Assembly: GCA_037447655.1 (NCBI GenBank) | Contig: JBBHKE010000834.1 | Location: 706,499-770,498 of the forward strand | Origin: Zygnema cylindricum | Taxonomy: Eukaryota > Streptophyta > Zygnematophyceae > Zygnematales > Zygnemataceae | Length of the DNA: 64,000 bases | Direction: 5' to 3' | Shown here: piece after piece, positions 10,750 to 24,700 of the stretch | Layout of the letters: the number at the start of each line of letters is the position of its first letter | How positions within the stretch are numbered: position 1 is the stretch's first letter | The notes under the pieces: generated by a model | What the model was told of the DNA's origin: nothing | The model's input: the letters and a program-made list of their open reading frames with translations, nothing else | The model's database searches: none | Program-made: the position numbers and the translations under genes

Positions 10750-11938
10750 TTAGAAGAAGTAAGCATACGAAACTAAGGTGGATGTGTACATATGAAATGA
10801 ATCAACAGGTTTTAATTAAGGTAAACGCGTAAATTTTAAATAGTGCAAATCCATCTGTAAACTTACATGAAAGAAAATGCTTCATCTCTATTTTTCTATA
10901 TCTAGTGTCTAAGCAGCAGAATTTTGCTACCTTGCAATTGACTTTGCCTAGATTCTCCTCATCAAACCTGTTCGTAAAATCTGAATGATGATTTTGTTTG
11001 TTGATAAATGCAGCTTTTAATGTGAAATTTGTCAATCAAATACCTTAAGGAAGTTGAAAGCCTAAATGTTTTCTTTTATTTGGAAAATGAAACACGTTAT
11101 TGCAATACATGAGTGAAGAACGGTATCAACAAGAAAAATAACATCATCTAAATGAGCTATGTACATCAATATCCAGAACTTTGAAATGGTTAAGGAAAAT
11201 ATAATCTAAAGTTGCATTCCAATGATTTTATAAGCATGCAAAGTAAAAGTTAAAACAGTCAGAAAAATATGATTAAAACAATGCTAGAATAATAATTTTC
11301 ATGGTGCAACCAGTGGAAAATTACTTAAAAAAGAAAAACATATTTTACAATGGAGACATAACTCCATTTCTTTGCTTCCAGCCTTCTAAATAATTAACTT
11401 TTATATTTCTACATCATTGAGCTCAAATGATGGATTATTAATCCCCCCACTATCTCTATTTTTTCAACATTCTTCCAAAAACCATAATCCTTTGAATCTA
11501 AAAATCAATGGAAACCTTTCCTCCGAACTGTTTTTATCACAGTTTTACTTTGAGAAGGAAAATCACTAATCCATTCAACTTACTAAAAATAGCCAAGTAA
11601 ATATCTAACTGGCCCCTAGACGTCACAACATACAAGTCAAACTAAACACTTGAAAAAAAAAATGGAAGTTTTAGACCTCAGAGTCTAGAGGAAAGATCAA
11701 CGATCAAATCACTCTTAAACAAATGCCTGACGCCACATGTTTGAATCTAAACTAAAAGACAAAACTGACATAAACCTTAGAGATTCCTCTAGGCCAATTA
11801 TGAACTCCCATAGCCTTACCACAATTGTCATAGAAAGACGTCTGAACACAAGCGAAAACACGTTCCCATAAACAGCCTCAGAACTTTTCCATGCGAATCA
11901 AACAAATCGTATAACTTAGAATCTCCGTAAATAGTGTT
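10750..11938. other. 3' flank of the large secreted-protein gene, nothing else seen
   Basis: AT-rich, no supported coding frame, tRNA or repeat. It probably includes the 3' UTR of the minus-strand gene that ends at 11939. Confidence 0.5.
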
Positions 11939-12718
11939 TCACATGGGTAATGGAGAACAAGTGAGAGCTTCGCGACTTCCCATCATCCGTAGATCAAAAA
12001 ACATATTTTGTTTTGAACTTTGGGCTCGATGAAGTTCTACGGCAATTACATTTGTGCCCGCTTTTAACCAACCGCCCGAAAGAATCAATGGCCGATATTG
12101 CCAATCTCCTCCATAAAAAGCAAAAGTATCCGGAGTTATTGGACCGGCAGGTAAACTGTAACGGAAAGCTTCTATTCCGTTTATATATACCACCTGAGCG
12201 GGAGGGAAAAATGTTTTCAGCACGAGGTGAGACTTGTAGGATTTAAATATGTAATCATTAATGAGGATGGGAGGGGGAGGGGGAGGGGAAGACTCACCGC
12301 CCCGTCATTTGAAAGAAGGCTACTGTCCAACTGAAAGTAGCAATTAGCATCCAGTATTTGCATAACTTTCCGGAAATAAAATGTCGGTCGAGGATAAGTT
12401 TCGTTTCCTCCCCAAGTCACATTTGTTCGGATAAGCCATTTGGGACCCACACCGAGTGGAGATATTCCTGCAAATTATCAAATAAATATCACAATTTTGA
12501 CAAAATTAGGTGAATTAAATGCATCATATGAAAAAACTCCAAACTCACAAAGAAACCAAACTGCAATTCTAAACGCTTCTATACAGGTTTGATATTTCCG
12601 AAGCGAATTTGGATATATTATTACCTGTCTTCCAATTAGTTGCAGTAAAATTTGGCTGCATCCAGTTCCTGGGGGGGAGAGGGAGACTTCCATCCAGATA
12701 CTGCCACATGTTGTTTGC
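11939..12718 (-). other. Jelly-roll module 3 and C-terminus of the giant protein
   Basis: Three exons (12625-12718, 12298-12467, 11939-12193) in continuous phase. The reading runs MWQYLDGS ... NFTATNWKTG, ISPLGVG, RPTFYFRKVMQI, NDGA-VVYINGIEAFRYSLP, then LKAGTNVIAVELHRAQSS and FDLRMMGS, with a stop at 11939-11941. This matches the bacterial/planctomycete-type module WxYLDDG ... APLGYG ... YFRRxF ... DGAVVYLNG ... NVxAVEVHQ, a galactose-binding-like beta-sandwich. Confidence 0.85.
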
Positions 12719-15700
12719 CTGCAAAGATAAAATTTCATTTTCAATTTTAGATTTTTACACTTTCAATTTTCACTTTCACATTGATTTCAGCCTTTCGTTT
12801 TAATGCCAATTCCAGTGGTAGTTGCAGTTACAGTTTTCAGTTTAAAGATGCAGTTTTAGTTACCAGTCACAGCGAACGTCTACACCTGGAAAACCTACCT
12901 CTTTTCCCTTTCAATTCTTTTTTTTAACTCCCATAAAGTTATAGAATCCTGTCTTATACAGCCTTAATGTAACTCGTTCAAAATCAAACCATTATTCATG
13001 ATCTGTCCAGTCTATTCTTTCACTTTTTCTTCATCGAACTCACCGAAATTAGTGTTTGTGTGACTTTTCGAACACATTCTCCCGAAGCACACGGCTGTTT
13101 TACATTTCTAAACAAATCCATATCAAAAGCAGCTTGATTTTCCCATCTCCAAGCCAGATGGACTTCTGCAGCGATCCAGTTCACCCCCGCCTGGAATCAA
13201 ACAAAAAAAGGAAAAAAGAGAAAGGAGGATCACAAAGGATTTTCAAGGAAGTTGCCAGTAGCTTAAAGCTTTTAGGGATTATAGGCTTTTGTGGAGTAAA
13301 TGGTCAAATATTCATCATAAGAGGCTTTTTGCCGAGCACTGAAAATGGATTGTCACTAGTGTATTGCATTGTTTTGAATTAGCTTTGAAATATCGCAATA
13401 CGGTACACCATGTATCGCTATTAGAGTTAATGTTATTTCCGCCATTTAAAACATATTTTTTCTGTGCACAGATGTCGAATCGTTAGTCCGACAGTTGCGG
13501 TTGAAAGGTAATATTCTTACCTTCCGATTGGCAGTCTCTAATCGAAAATTAAACAATTGCCCACGAGAAGAGATGTTCAATTGGCGAAAAAAACATTAAC
13601 GCTAATGGTGATATACAGTGTACTTATCTTACATCGTATTGAGAAGCCCCTTACACCCTATCGGGACGTTGTATCGTGCACAATATTCTATACGTGTAAC
13701 ATATAATACAGGGTACATATATACATGTGGTACAGGTACCTATACTGCAGGCATCTCACCAATCAAAGGTAAACAATAACTGCGATAAAAAACAATGCAA
13801 ATTATCGACACATGTCAAAATTTCTGACATTTTTTTTTGTTAGGAGTAAAACCTCTTGCCTAAGTGATCGGAGCCATCCACGTAAAACTAGATGGCTATG
13901 AATGGACTTAGTATTTTTTAGGGTAAAACATAACGGGTACAGCATTCGACTCAAAAACTCGTCTGTACCCCGTATAGAGAGATATTCAAATCCACGTTAC
14001 AAAAGCCCATCTGTATCGCGCATCGAGTGATTCTTCAAAACCCAATATCGTGTCTCAAGAAATTGGTCTGGGTGCAATTCACTAATTGTTACACAATTTG
14101 CATTGAAAGCACTAGTTTTACAAACTATTTACGTACCTGGCCCATTCTAACGGTTTTTAAAAGTGAATTTGCCAGATTTAATTAGTGATCGACGTTAATT
14201 TGGTTTGAATATACACAATTTTTGAACAATTCAACCGATAGTAGTTTGAATTTAGCGTCCATGACAAAATCGTCAACTTCAAAAACATAATCCACACTAG
14301 ATACAAAAATTACGGGGTAGAGTGGTTTTTCTAACGGGAAATGCGTCATTTTACCTTTAAAGGCAAGGAAGAATTGCGAAAACAAGAAGTACACGGATAA
14401 TAAACCCACTGTAAATTGCAACAATTTGATCCAGGAGAACTTTCTTGCCCTTGGGTGTTACTCGCCGCTCTAGTTCTGTAAGAAATGGGACCATCTGGCA
14501 TATTTGTACGGAAGAGTTCTACCCCATTTAGGTAAATTACGGCACCCTCCACTCGTCTGACATTAAAACCTGAATCAGGAAAAGAAAAGAGAGAAAGAAA
14601 GAAAAACGTAAACATCGTTAAGTACAAAAACTTAAGTTGTTTAAAAATGGGGGTGGGCATCATTGGGAGTGCTTAATGGGTGTAGGATTTTCTAAATAGC
14701 ATTGTATTCATAGAACAAAAATGCAGAGATTTAATGCACACAGCACTAAACATAAAGTACAGTGCAGCTCTATTCAAGTTTTTTGAAACCATTTCTCTGT
14801 AGCTTTGTTCTGTTTCAAATCGCAATCCCCGACCACGTTTCACCATTTCGCCAGAGAGAAAGGGTTTACCAGGGTTCTAAATTTTGCAAATGCTAAACAC
14901 ACGTTTATGAACTTTACATCGCAATCATAGGATATCTTCACTTCGAACTGGATGATTCACCAGTGAAATCCCGTTTTCCATGGAAAAACCTACACAAAAA
15001 TGCCAAAACTTTGCTACTGCAGCCATCCTATGGCGCATCCGTGGGTACCTTTCTCTTCTTCTATGGTTGACTTGCACTATGCACTAATAGCGGCACTAAA
15101 CATGTTTCGTGCGCACGAAACTGAAGTCCGGCTGCAAAAGCTTTAGTGCGACAGCAAGTCACTTTCCTGATTGTAATTTGCTTTTTTACTGTTTAATTCA
15201 CAACGGATGTTTTTTCTTTTACGGCGGTAGGGAACGAGTGATTCGGAAACCCCTTCGAGTAGTGGATTAGAATCTCGGGTAGAAAATTGCCACCTTTTTT
15301 GCACAGTAATAATTTACTCTTCAAACAAAAGAAAGCCATAAAAAGAAACTCTTCGAATCAGTTTTGATTGTGGACAAACTACATTAATTCGCAGGCAATC
15401 ACCGTATTTACTACGGTGCAAAGTAAAAATTCCAATGAAAAGACTGTTAAGGTGTTTTGACAAAAGTAAGCGGCAGGAAGTAGCCTCACCTAAACTGAAA
15501 GTTTCATTCACATGGGATTGCGTCAAATTAAGCTGTTTTATAAAATATCCGGTCATCGAAATTCCATCATTTCCAAAATTATTAATAGTGGTTTTTGCCC
15601 AATCCCATGTGGGAATATAGCCGTTAAAACCGAGAGGAGCTTGTCCCATGCTCCATTCTGAAACCCCATTTCTGCATAAATAAAAAAAAGGGGGAAACTT

Positions 15701-18700
15701 GCAAAGTAGGTTGATATAGGAAGTTTAAATGTGGTCTGTATCGAGCCGGGGAAGTCGATATCCAATCTTGCCAAAGCACGAAAAAATGTTGAAAAGCTGA
15801 ACAAAATTTGTCATTTAAACAACAAATTGGTCACCAACGCTTGAACCGCAGAGAGACTAACCAACAAGTTCTTGCATTGTTTCTAAAAATGGAACTTCAA
15901 ACAAAACTAAAAAAAACAAATCAACAATAAAAAACCACTTGAAAGCAATGCAGGTCAAATTTTTCACATACCCATTCCTCCATGATGGGTTAATTTCATC
16001 CAAATCTCCTCCTTTGGCATAATACGACCAGCGGGTCGAGTTCCGAGACCAAACAGGTACCGACTGAGTGGCATTTCCTACAGAAAGACACTTTCCTCGA
16101 AAGCAAACCTGTTCCGTTCCACAGTTTAACTGCTGGATTCCGTTGTCCACCGCTCCGTCACAGTTGTCGTCAACTCCATTGCATCTGAAAAGAATCGTAA
16201 TAGGCTTAATTTTAGTTTACGACATACGTCTCTCTCTCTCACCCTCTCTCCCCCTCTCCCATTTCCATCAACCTCTACCTCCCTCTGCGTAACTTTCATC
16301 ATACAAGCACAAATCACATTGCCCTTCTTCCAGGGTCCTCCCCCTCCCCCTCCCCCTCCCCCTCCCTCTCTCTCTACCTCTCCCCTTTCTGGATCAATTG
16401 AAGGAATAGTTGGGGCTCACATTTCCGGAGTTGGACTCCTCATATTACACACATATGCCCCCCCGATACATGTGGCTATTCCGTTTCCGCAAGCAGTTCC
16501 ACACGGAATCTTTAATGGAGTTCCATCTTCTCCCTCATCGACTTGGCCTGTGCCACATGTCAAGTCACAATTTGTTACATCTCAAAGCACAAAACAAATT
16601 TTCTTCAGTAATATGAAACATTGTGGGGATAAAAAAGAACAGAAAATGAGCATATTGCGAGGCGGACTAAGAGGTAAAGGATTAGTTTGTTTTCATTATT
16701 TAAGTGAGACAGGTGAGATTAAGATGGTGTAAAAATGAGCGGTGGTAATGAAATGGCAAGAGGAATGCTCACCATTTAAGTTGTTATCTAATCCATCGCA
16801 AATTTCGGGAAGCTTAAGAGCTCCGGAACACGATTCATTCCTGTCGAAAAGCATAACACAGATTCACTTGTTTTTAATCTCTAGACAATTTAACAGAAAA
16901 CACTTCCTCTTACTGCAGAATGGGTTCGAAAAGAGCCAACTTTAGGATCCAGACAACTTATCTTGAAGCAATTTCCTTTTCTGCGGAACGAATCTGTCTG
17001 AGCAGCGAGAAATTGACATTGTTGTCCAAAAAAATACCAGGAAAAGCGAAACAAACAGAAAAAACAAAAACTCAAAAACTTACTTTCGGACAGCCGAAAT
17101 CCTCATATCCATTCCCAACTGCCATGCCCACGTGGCAAAAACATGTTGCTCGATTGCGATCACATTTCGACCCTCCAACAGACTGTATCTGTTGGCGGTA
17201 TCTGACAGGTTAACATTATAAGTGGCCCAGGTGAATGCTGACATCATTGCGCTTGCCTGCAAAAGAAAGGACAAAAGCCAAAAAAAGATTCTGCAATTAA
17301 TCTTCATTCAAGAGACATTTTGCAGATTTTAAAGGGCAGTCTTCAAAATGGGGTTTTTAAAACGCCAAACAGGTGTTTTTAAAACCACCAAATAAAAACC
17401 CGTTTGGTGAATGCTTACCACTGTGGAATTGGTAACTTTTGTTTGTGGCATTCCTGCTCTGATAATCTCCTGGTTGTTAAGGTAAACCAAAACGCCATCG
17501 TTGACAATAATTTCGATTATGAGCGACGAATAGCAGAGAGAATCTTTTATTGAGAAGGATCGACGGTAGAAGTAGGTCACAATATTAACACTCGGCTTAC
17601 TCACAGTCGTCACAATGTAGGTACTCCCCCCTGGGCATTGGAAAAGGGATAGGTCAATCAAACTGTCTTGAACGGATATTTTTGAACATTGGATATCCGC
17701 TATTAAACATCAAAAGCGGAAGTTGATTAGAAGAAACCGCACCACTGAAGGACAGATCAGCAGACATCACACACAAAGTTAAACTTAGAACGCATGATGC
17801 CCGCAGAATGTTGAACTTCAGAAATTGCACACTAACATGGAATATCCAACAATGAACATTGACAATTGAGCATTGACTATTGACTAATGAACATTGAACA
17901 TCGAACGTGGAATGGTTGAACTTTTGAATATCAATCCCTGACCATTGACCGTTGACAATTGACCTTTGACCATTGATCATTGAACATTGAAAGTTGAACA
18001 TTAATCCTTTCAGAAGCGTTATTACCCAAGCCCAAAATGGAGGCTGAGACTAAGATTCCCTAAGATCCATGGAAAAAAGAAGACAGTATTTCTCACACGT
18101 GGTAAACCCAAAAGGTGCTACTCCTGTTTTCCATCCTGTTGTGTTCGCATTAGGATTATAAAAGTCCGGTCTACGTTCCCGTCCATCGTCGATGTAGAGC
18201 CAGTCGGAAGCTCCACTCCAGAGAAGGCTACAAGATCTGAAAAATGCCACCAGGATATTTTAACATAAAAATTGGTTGGAAAACACCGTTGCTTCACCAA
18301 CGTCTTGATTGAGTTGATTCACTTAAATCTGGCAATTCACAGTACAGTACAACAGAATATACATCCACATGAATTGTTAATTTATCATTTTCTGTAGAGT
18401 TGAAATGGCCTGCTGGACAGGCAATATGCAGATATGCTTTACAACTATACTACATCGTTGTATTCATGTGTGACTGTGGATGTCTTAAAATCAACACCCT
18501 GGTCGTTGGACTTCATAGGAGGTTTTTTCCACAAAAAAGGCAGATCTTCTCATCTGCAAGCAGTTCACTTCTCCTTGAGTCATGTACTCTCCCGGACGCA
18601 TTATATCTTATTAACTGATATAATCCAGTTGTCAGACAGAAATGAAGCAAATAAAATGCTATTTGTTAGGGTGTTAAAGCGTACATGTCTGCAGAACAAG

Positions 18701-21700
18701 CAATGAGGATATTGCTCCGCACGATTGTGGTGGTACTATTCCAGACTGGCCCGAAGGCAAGATCCAGCCGTGGCAGCTGATTTGTGCCACTACAGACATA
18801 ACTGTACTGCAAATTCGAAGTTGTGTTCGCAAATGGTGTGGTGCCTCCACATTGTCTGCAGAAAAAGTAGTCTTCATACAAGTTCAGACTTCATACAAGT
18901 TCAGAGAAGGTATGTAAAACAATTTCTATTCTTGAGACAAGTGCCGAAAGATAAATCCGAAAAGTGTGTGCAGAGAAAAGTTGAGTTAAAGATGAAAAAA
19001 GCATTAACAAATAACAATAGAACAAATGGGCGCGTTTTACCGTAGAGAGGCTAAAGACCTATGCACTAATAGTAAATAGGCTTAGCGCAAAAAAGGCACA
19101 TGTAACATGCACTTCAAAATTGCGAAAGTGGAAACATTGGCATGAAAAGCACATCAATAGATTCAAAGTTAAAAATCAAAATTAATTGGCTGCTTTAATT
19201 ATTATTGTGACCAACATTTTAGAGGTAAAATTGAGTTTTAAGAAGATCAAAGCCGATGAATTATGTTAATTTGACGGAAACAACTAAGGATACTGGATTC
19301 AAAGTTCAATTATAGGACACGATTTAATAATTTATTGATTGACACTGAGTTGAACAGGATAGTTACTAGTAATGCGTAAAATAAGTGAAATTTTCGCACT
19401 ACACCAATTTTACTCCTTAGGTGTGTATAATAAGGCATATATTATCGCACTTTTGTTCCATGGTAATAACTAATAACCATTTGTGGTATAGCTCTATGAG
19501 TGTTTGAAGCATAGGTTTAATGTGTCGAAACAATTGGAAACGATATATATTGTTACCCCAAACAATACGATACAAGACGGATATTTCGAGTATAGTAAGC
19601 ATTATATTCAGGGCAACACTATACCCGTATTATACAGGGTAACAATATAGCATTTCCCACTGTTTTCACGCATTTAGCCCATGGTTTAAAGTGATGGCAA
19701 GGTCGTGAACATACCTGAAAAAGACGCTATCGGAGTTTGGTGCAATCCATGATTGGTTCGCAAGGGGCAGAAACTGGAGAGTCAAACCAGTTCCGCAAAG
19801 ACTTACGCCTCGATATCGCACTGTGATGCCTGTCGGGATGAAGGTAGGAGCTTTTGGAGAGGCAATAACAGTCACTTGATAGGTCTGGTTTGCTAGCAAT
19901 ACCGCATAGAAGTGTCGCAAAACAGGCGCCCGTTCCTTGACTCTGTTGAGGTTTCCGTCGAGATTGATGACTTGGCCATCGCTTACACGCGTAATACGAA
20001 TATAACTGTGGGAAGGAAAATACACCAAGGTAAAACAAAACTAGTACATATCCATAACTGTCTGCTGTATACATTTGTAACATTTACTTTTCCAAGCAAT
20101 TTTTCACTGAACAAAGCTCCTTGTAACGCCGTGACTCTGAAAATCATTTGACACTTCGTATTTATGAACTGACAGAGATCCTGCAATACAACCTTGTTCT
20201 TTCTACTGGCAAAACCGAAATTAAAAGTGACTATGCAGACTCAAGGCATCATCCATGGAATAGAATCGCGACAAATTCGACCAGACATCGTGTTATTTTT
20301 CACGTCCTTCATGCTAATCAGAGTTAACACCTTTAGGGCGTACAGAATTAGGAATACGGCAATACGCATTTTGAACGGCCCTTACATTGTTGCGAGTTCA
20401 GCAACCCGCTGTTATGGACCGGCGTCCGTGGAAGACGAATTGAGATCGTACACTTTTTTGCTGCAGTTTTTGTTGGTCCTAGTCTTGAGCGTTGTGCTGG
20501 GTAATTTGTAGTGTTGTGTATCGGTAAAAAAAATATCGCAATAACACCGATACCGATAGTTATCGGTTATCGAACGGTCAGATGTACCGATATATTGGTC
20601 CGAGACCAACAAATTCCATATCGGCGATAACTTAAAAAATTTAGTATGTATACAATAGTACTTTATAATATACTGTATAATATTATTGACTTTATATAGC
20701 GTGGTATGCCACTTATAAGAATTTGTTCCGTACAATGTTTAACTGAAATTTATTACGGATTGCGCGGCACATAAACGCTGACAAATTTAAAATAATACTT
20801 TATAGCTCAAAAATTATAGTATCGAAACGAAAAAAATAAATTACATTGTAAATTTGTAAAATATAACTTTTTCGAAAACCAGACGAACAGACGAGCAAAT
20901 CTGTCAGATTGCCGCCATTAACTGCCATTTTATAAAAAAATAACAGTCAAAAGGACATTCTGGAAGGGGTACCCAAGTAAAGCCCCCTTAAATAAGAAAT
21001 AATGAAGGAAATATCGCAATTTTTTACCGAAATCGGGGAGAAGGGGGTCCGCGGCGCGTCTGGGGAATAACACGTACAGTTGAGTGTACTGGCCGTACAT
21101 TTATCTGTACGTTCCGTACAAATATCGCCAATAGTTATCGATATCAGTGTTATCACCGATAATAACCGATAAATATCGGTCATTTATCGGCGATAATGCC
21201 GATAACGATATATCGTACCAATATATCGATTATCGGCTACCCGAAAAAAAGCCCATATCGGTTATCGGGAAATCCTTACCGATACACAACACTAGTAATT
21301 TGGTATCGCGATGAATCCGATAAATATCGGTTCGAGAGGTGAGGAGTCCCGATATACTGCTCCGGAACCAACAAAAATTATCGTCAATAATTATCAGTTG
21401 GGAGAAGTGGTCCGTACGAAGAGTACGAAATTATGAAAGGGAATTAGTATGGCGATATCGCTATGGGGGGGGACTTTTGGAAAAAAAATCACAATCCATT
21501 CCTTACCAAAGTAGGAGTTATCGATCAGCTATTTATCGGTAATTTATCGCTTCACGAAGATTCATTTACCGATACATCGTCCCGATATAACATTTATCGG
21601 AGGTCAAAAGGTTCATATCGGAAATGGCTACAGATCAGAAGTCGCAAACGGTCAACCGAAACCGTGACCGACCGTTAACCGACCGTCGGGGCCGGATCCG

Positions 21701-24700
21701 GAACGGATTCGGTTGCCAAATTTTGAGGGCCGGGCGGTTGCGGTCGGTTGATTCACTAGAAAAAAAAAGTGGTCGGTTATGGTCGGTTAACCAAAAAACC
21801 AAAAAAAATGAAAATTTTGTACTATCCATACAATCCAACATTATTGTACATTGTACTCTTTGGTATCGTGTAAGTACGTGACATCATGATCAACGTCGCA
21901 AATCAGACACGGTAGTAACACTACTGTATTCATTTCGCAAATCTTAGCGAACGCGACAAAGCGTCGCAAATCTGACACGGTAGTACACTATTCATTTTGC
22001 AAATCTTAGGGAACGCGACAAAGCGTCGCAAATCTGACACGGTAGTACACTATTCATTTCGCAAATCTTAGGGAGCACGCCAAAGCGTCGCAAATATGAC
22101 ACGATAGTAAACACTACACCGCGAATCGTAATTAGAGTAAAGAAAAAATTAGAGTAAAAAAACAAAAAAAACAATTAGAGTTATGAACGCTAATTTGTGT
22201 GATATAACTTTTTCACAGAGGAAGTTTACTCTAATTTATTTAATTACTCTATATTGCGTTATGTCAGCATTAATTATCCACGCTGAAATTATGAACACTA
22301 AATTACGTAGACGTACAAAATCTGTCAGTCCGTATAGTTTTGACGTCATTATGACGTTATTAATATTTGTCGCGCTGAATGTCAGTTAATGTTCACACTG
22401 ACGACGATGCTGTCGACGAACGAGAGTTATGCGAACGACTTTTTTTCAATGTGATTGATTTTTTGTTTAGTGCGATTTCATGTGCGAGCGCGATTCTATT
22501 AAATCATTATTTGTACCTTTTTACTTATAAAAGTACAATTCTGTACGGTCGGGCGTCGTCAGTACTCCACACTATTTAAAACGAACTTATATTAGATTTT
22601 TTTACGCTAATTAAACCTTACCTTAAATAGAATAATGAAAAAAATAGAATCATTTACTCTATTTAAGGTGATACAGTCGAAATTTAGGGCGACCGAATTA
22701 GCGTTATTTACTCTAATTACGATTCGCGATGTATTCATTTCGCAAATCTTAGGGAAAGCGACAAATCGTAATTATTGGCTTATTCATATGTCGTACATTA
22801 GTTAACTTTGTACTTTTTCGGTTACGGGAGGGCACGGTTAGTCACGAGAAATCGAGTTTCGGTTAACTTTTATTTTCGTAAACGCCGGTCGGTTAACGGT
22901 TAACAATTTTGGAGCGTGACATAACCCGGTCAGGTACTCAAATTTTGAAAAAAAAAAACGGTCGGTTTTGGTTATGTAAAATTTTGACTTTTGCGACATC
23001 TGCTACAGATACACAACGCTACACCGTGAATCGCTATTAGCGGTAATGTTTTTTTTGCCACAACACACATCTTTTATTCGTATAACACATGTCGGATTGT
23101 GGATCTGATGGTTGCGATTGAAAGGTAAGATTCTCAGCTTCCAATTGGCGGTCTCAAATTGAATATCGGACAATTGTGCACGGAGAAAAGATGTTTTAAG
23201 TGGCGGAAAAAACATTAATGCTAATAGCGATACACGGTACACTACAAGACTGTACAGTAATTTTGCCATGACCAGGTTGACGTCGTCAGTTTAGTCTGGC
23301 GCCATATGGTTGTCTTTTTCGTTCTGGAAGTTCTCCAGTCTGTGTACGTCATGTCACGTCTCTAATGACGCTCCGTTATGCATTGTCCTCTTGCGGTGGT
23401 CGCTTTCTCTTTTTCGTGTGCTCAGCTTAGAGGAGGGTAATTTGAGGGGCATCATTACGGCTGTACTGATAGGGTAAATAGTAGTGTTGGGTATCGGGTA
23501 ATTTCATATCGCGATAATTTCGATATTCGATATATCGAATATCGATCGAGCAACGTTCTCGATATATCGTACCGAGACCAACATAAATCATCGCGATATA
23601 TATCGCGATATATAGTATTTTATAAATTTAATATTTTTTATAATATGCTATTTTAGCGATAAAGACAAATTGTCTGATACGCGACGTACGACGTGATTTG
23701 CGTTCCGTGACTTAAAGGTAGACGCTGCAAAATGTAAACGACAAAAAAATACTAATACTATAATTCATATAGTTACTATGGGGTATGGTTGCATCAGGAG
23801 GTCTCTGTAATAGTACGCACGGCAAAATTTATGTATTACAGAAGCCTCGGTGACATCGCGTATCGTCTTTAAACAAGTTTTTACATACGTGTTTTAATTT
23901 GAGTGGTTCCTTGTAAGTTGACGATCAAATCTCTAAAATCGTCAAAGATTTGAAACCGACCATTTTCGTATGGAAACCCGTACTTGCGTGTTACATACGT
24001 GTACTTCGCAAGTGTACCGCGTCAATGTACCTTAGAGATCTCCTTCACTCTGCTGACTTTCAGGAAAAACCCGTACTTCTTTTCGGCAAAGATCTTACGG
24101 TCACCTTGTTCTAAGGCACGTGACTTTCGAGACCTGTGAAAAATTTCATTATTTATTTTTTTAAATGCCTCGATATATTGACGATACGATATATCGGCAA
24201 TACATCGGCGATATATCGCGATGATTTGATTTTCGATATATCGAAGCGATATATCGATTATCGGGTACCTGAAATTCGATATATATCGAATATTGGCAAA
24301 TGGTCCTCGATACCCAACACTAGTAAATAGGCCTGACAGTCCATAAAATTAACCAGTTCTGTTTTTGAGAAAAAATTACTGGAGGACAGATCTATAGACA
24401 GGCCAAAAATGAAAGAAAACAGAATCTCATTACATCCATAGACGAAAGTCATGAGAACCGGACTTGTAGGAGACTAATTTTGTACGAACTCGAAGCAGTC
24501 CGTACATGATCAATCTCCTACATCTTTGGATGCATCGACCGAATTAACATCGGTAATGAATAAATCAGTCCACGTCACACATTCCGATATCCACTTCACG
24601 CACGCTTCGATTTTATACGGGGCTATTGAGAGGGTTTTGTCTCTTGTGACATGTCACTCGAAGACAACAATGTACACGACGAACCACCGAAACGACAACG

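Larger units (their letters stand above)
21636..23002. mobile_element. hAT-type element with GTCGCAAA ends, holding a tandem array
   Basis: Starts CAGAAGTCGCAAACGG, ends TTTTGCGACATCTG, exact 8-bp duplication CTACAGAT (21628-21635, 23003-23010). It contains a four-copy tandem array (21893-22114 plus 22732-22768) interrupted by a MITE at 22115-22733. No transposase. Confidence 0.88.

Noticed and set aside
21893-22114. Possible CRISPR-like regular repeat
   Set aside because: Units are direct tandem copies without spacers, in a eukaryotic transposon.
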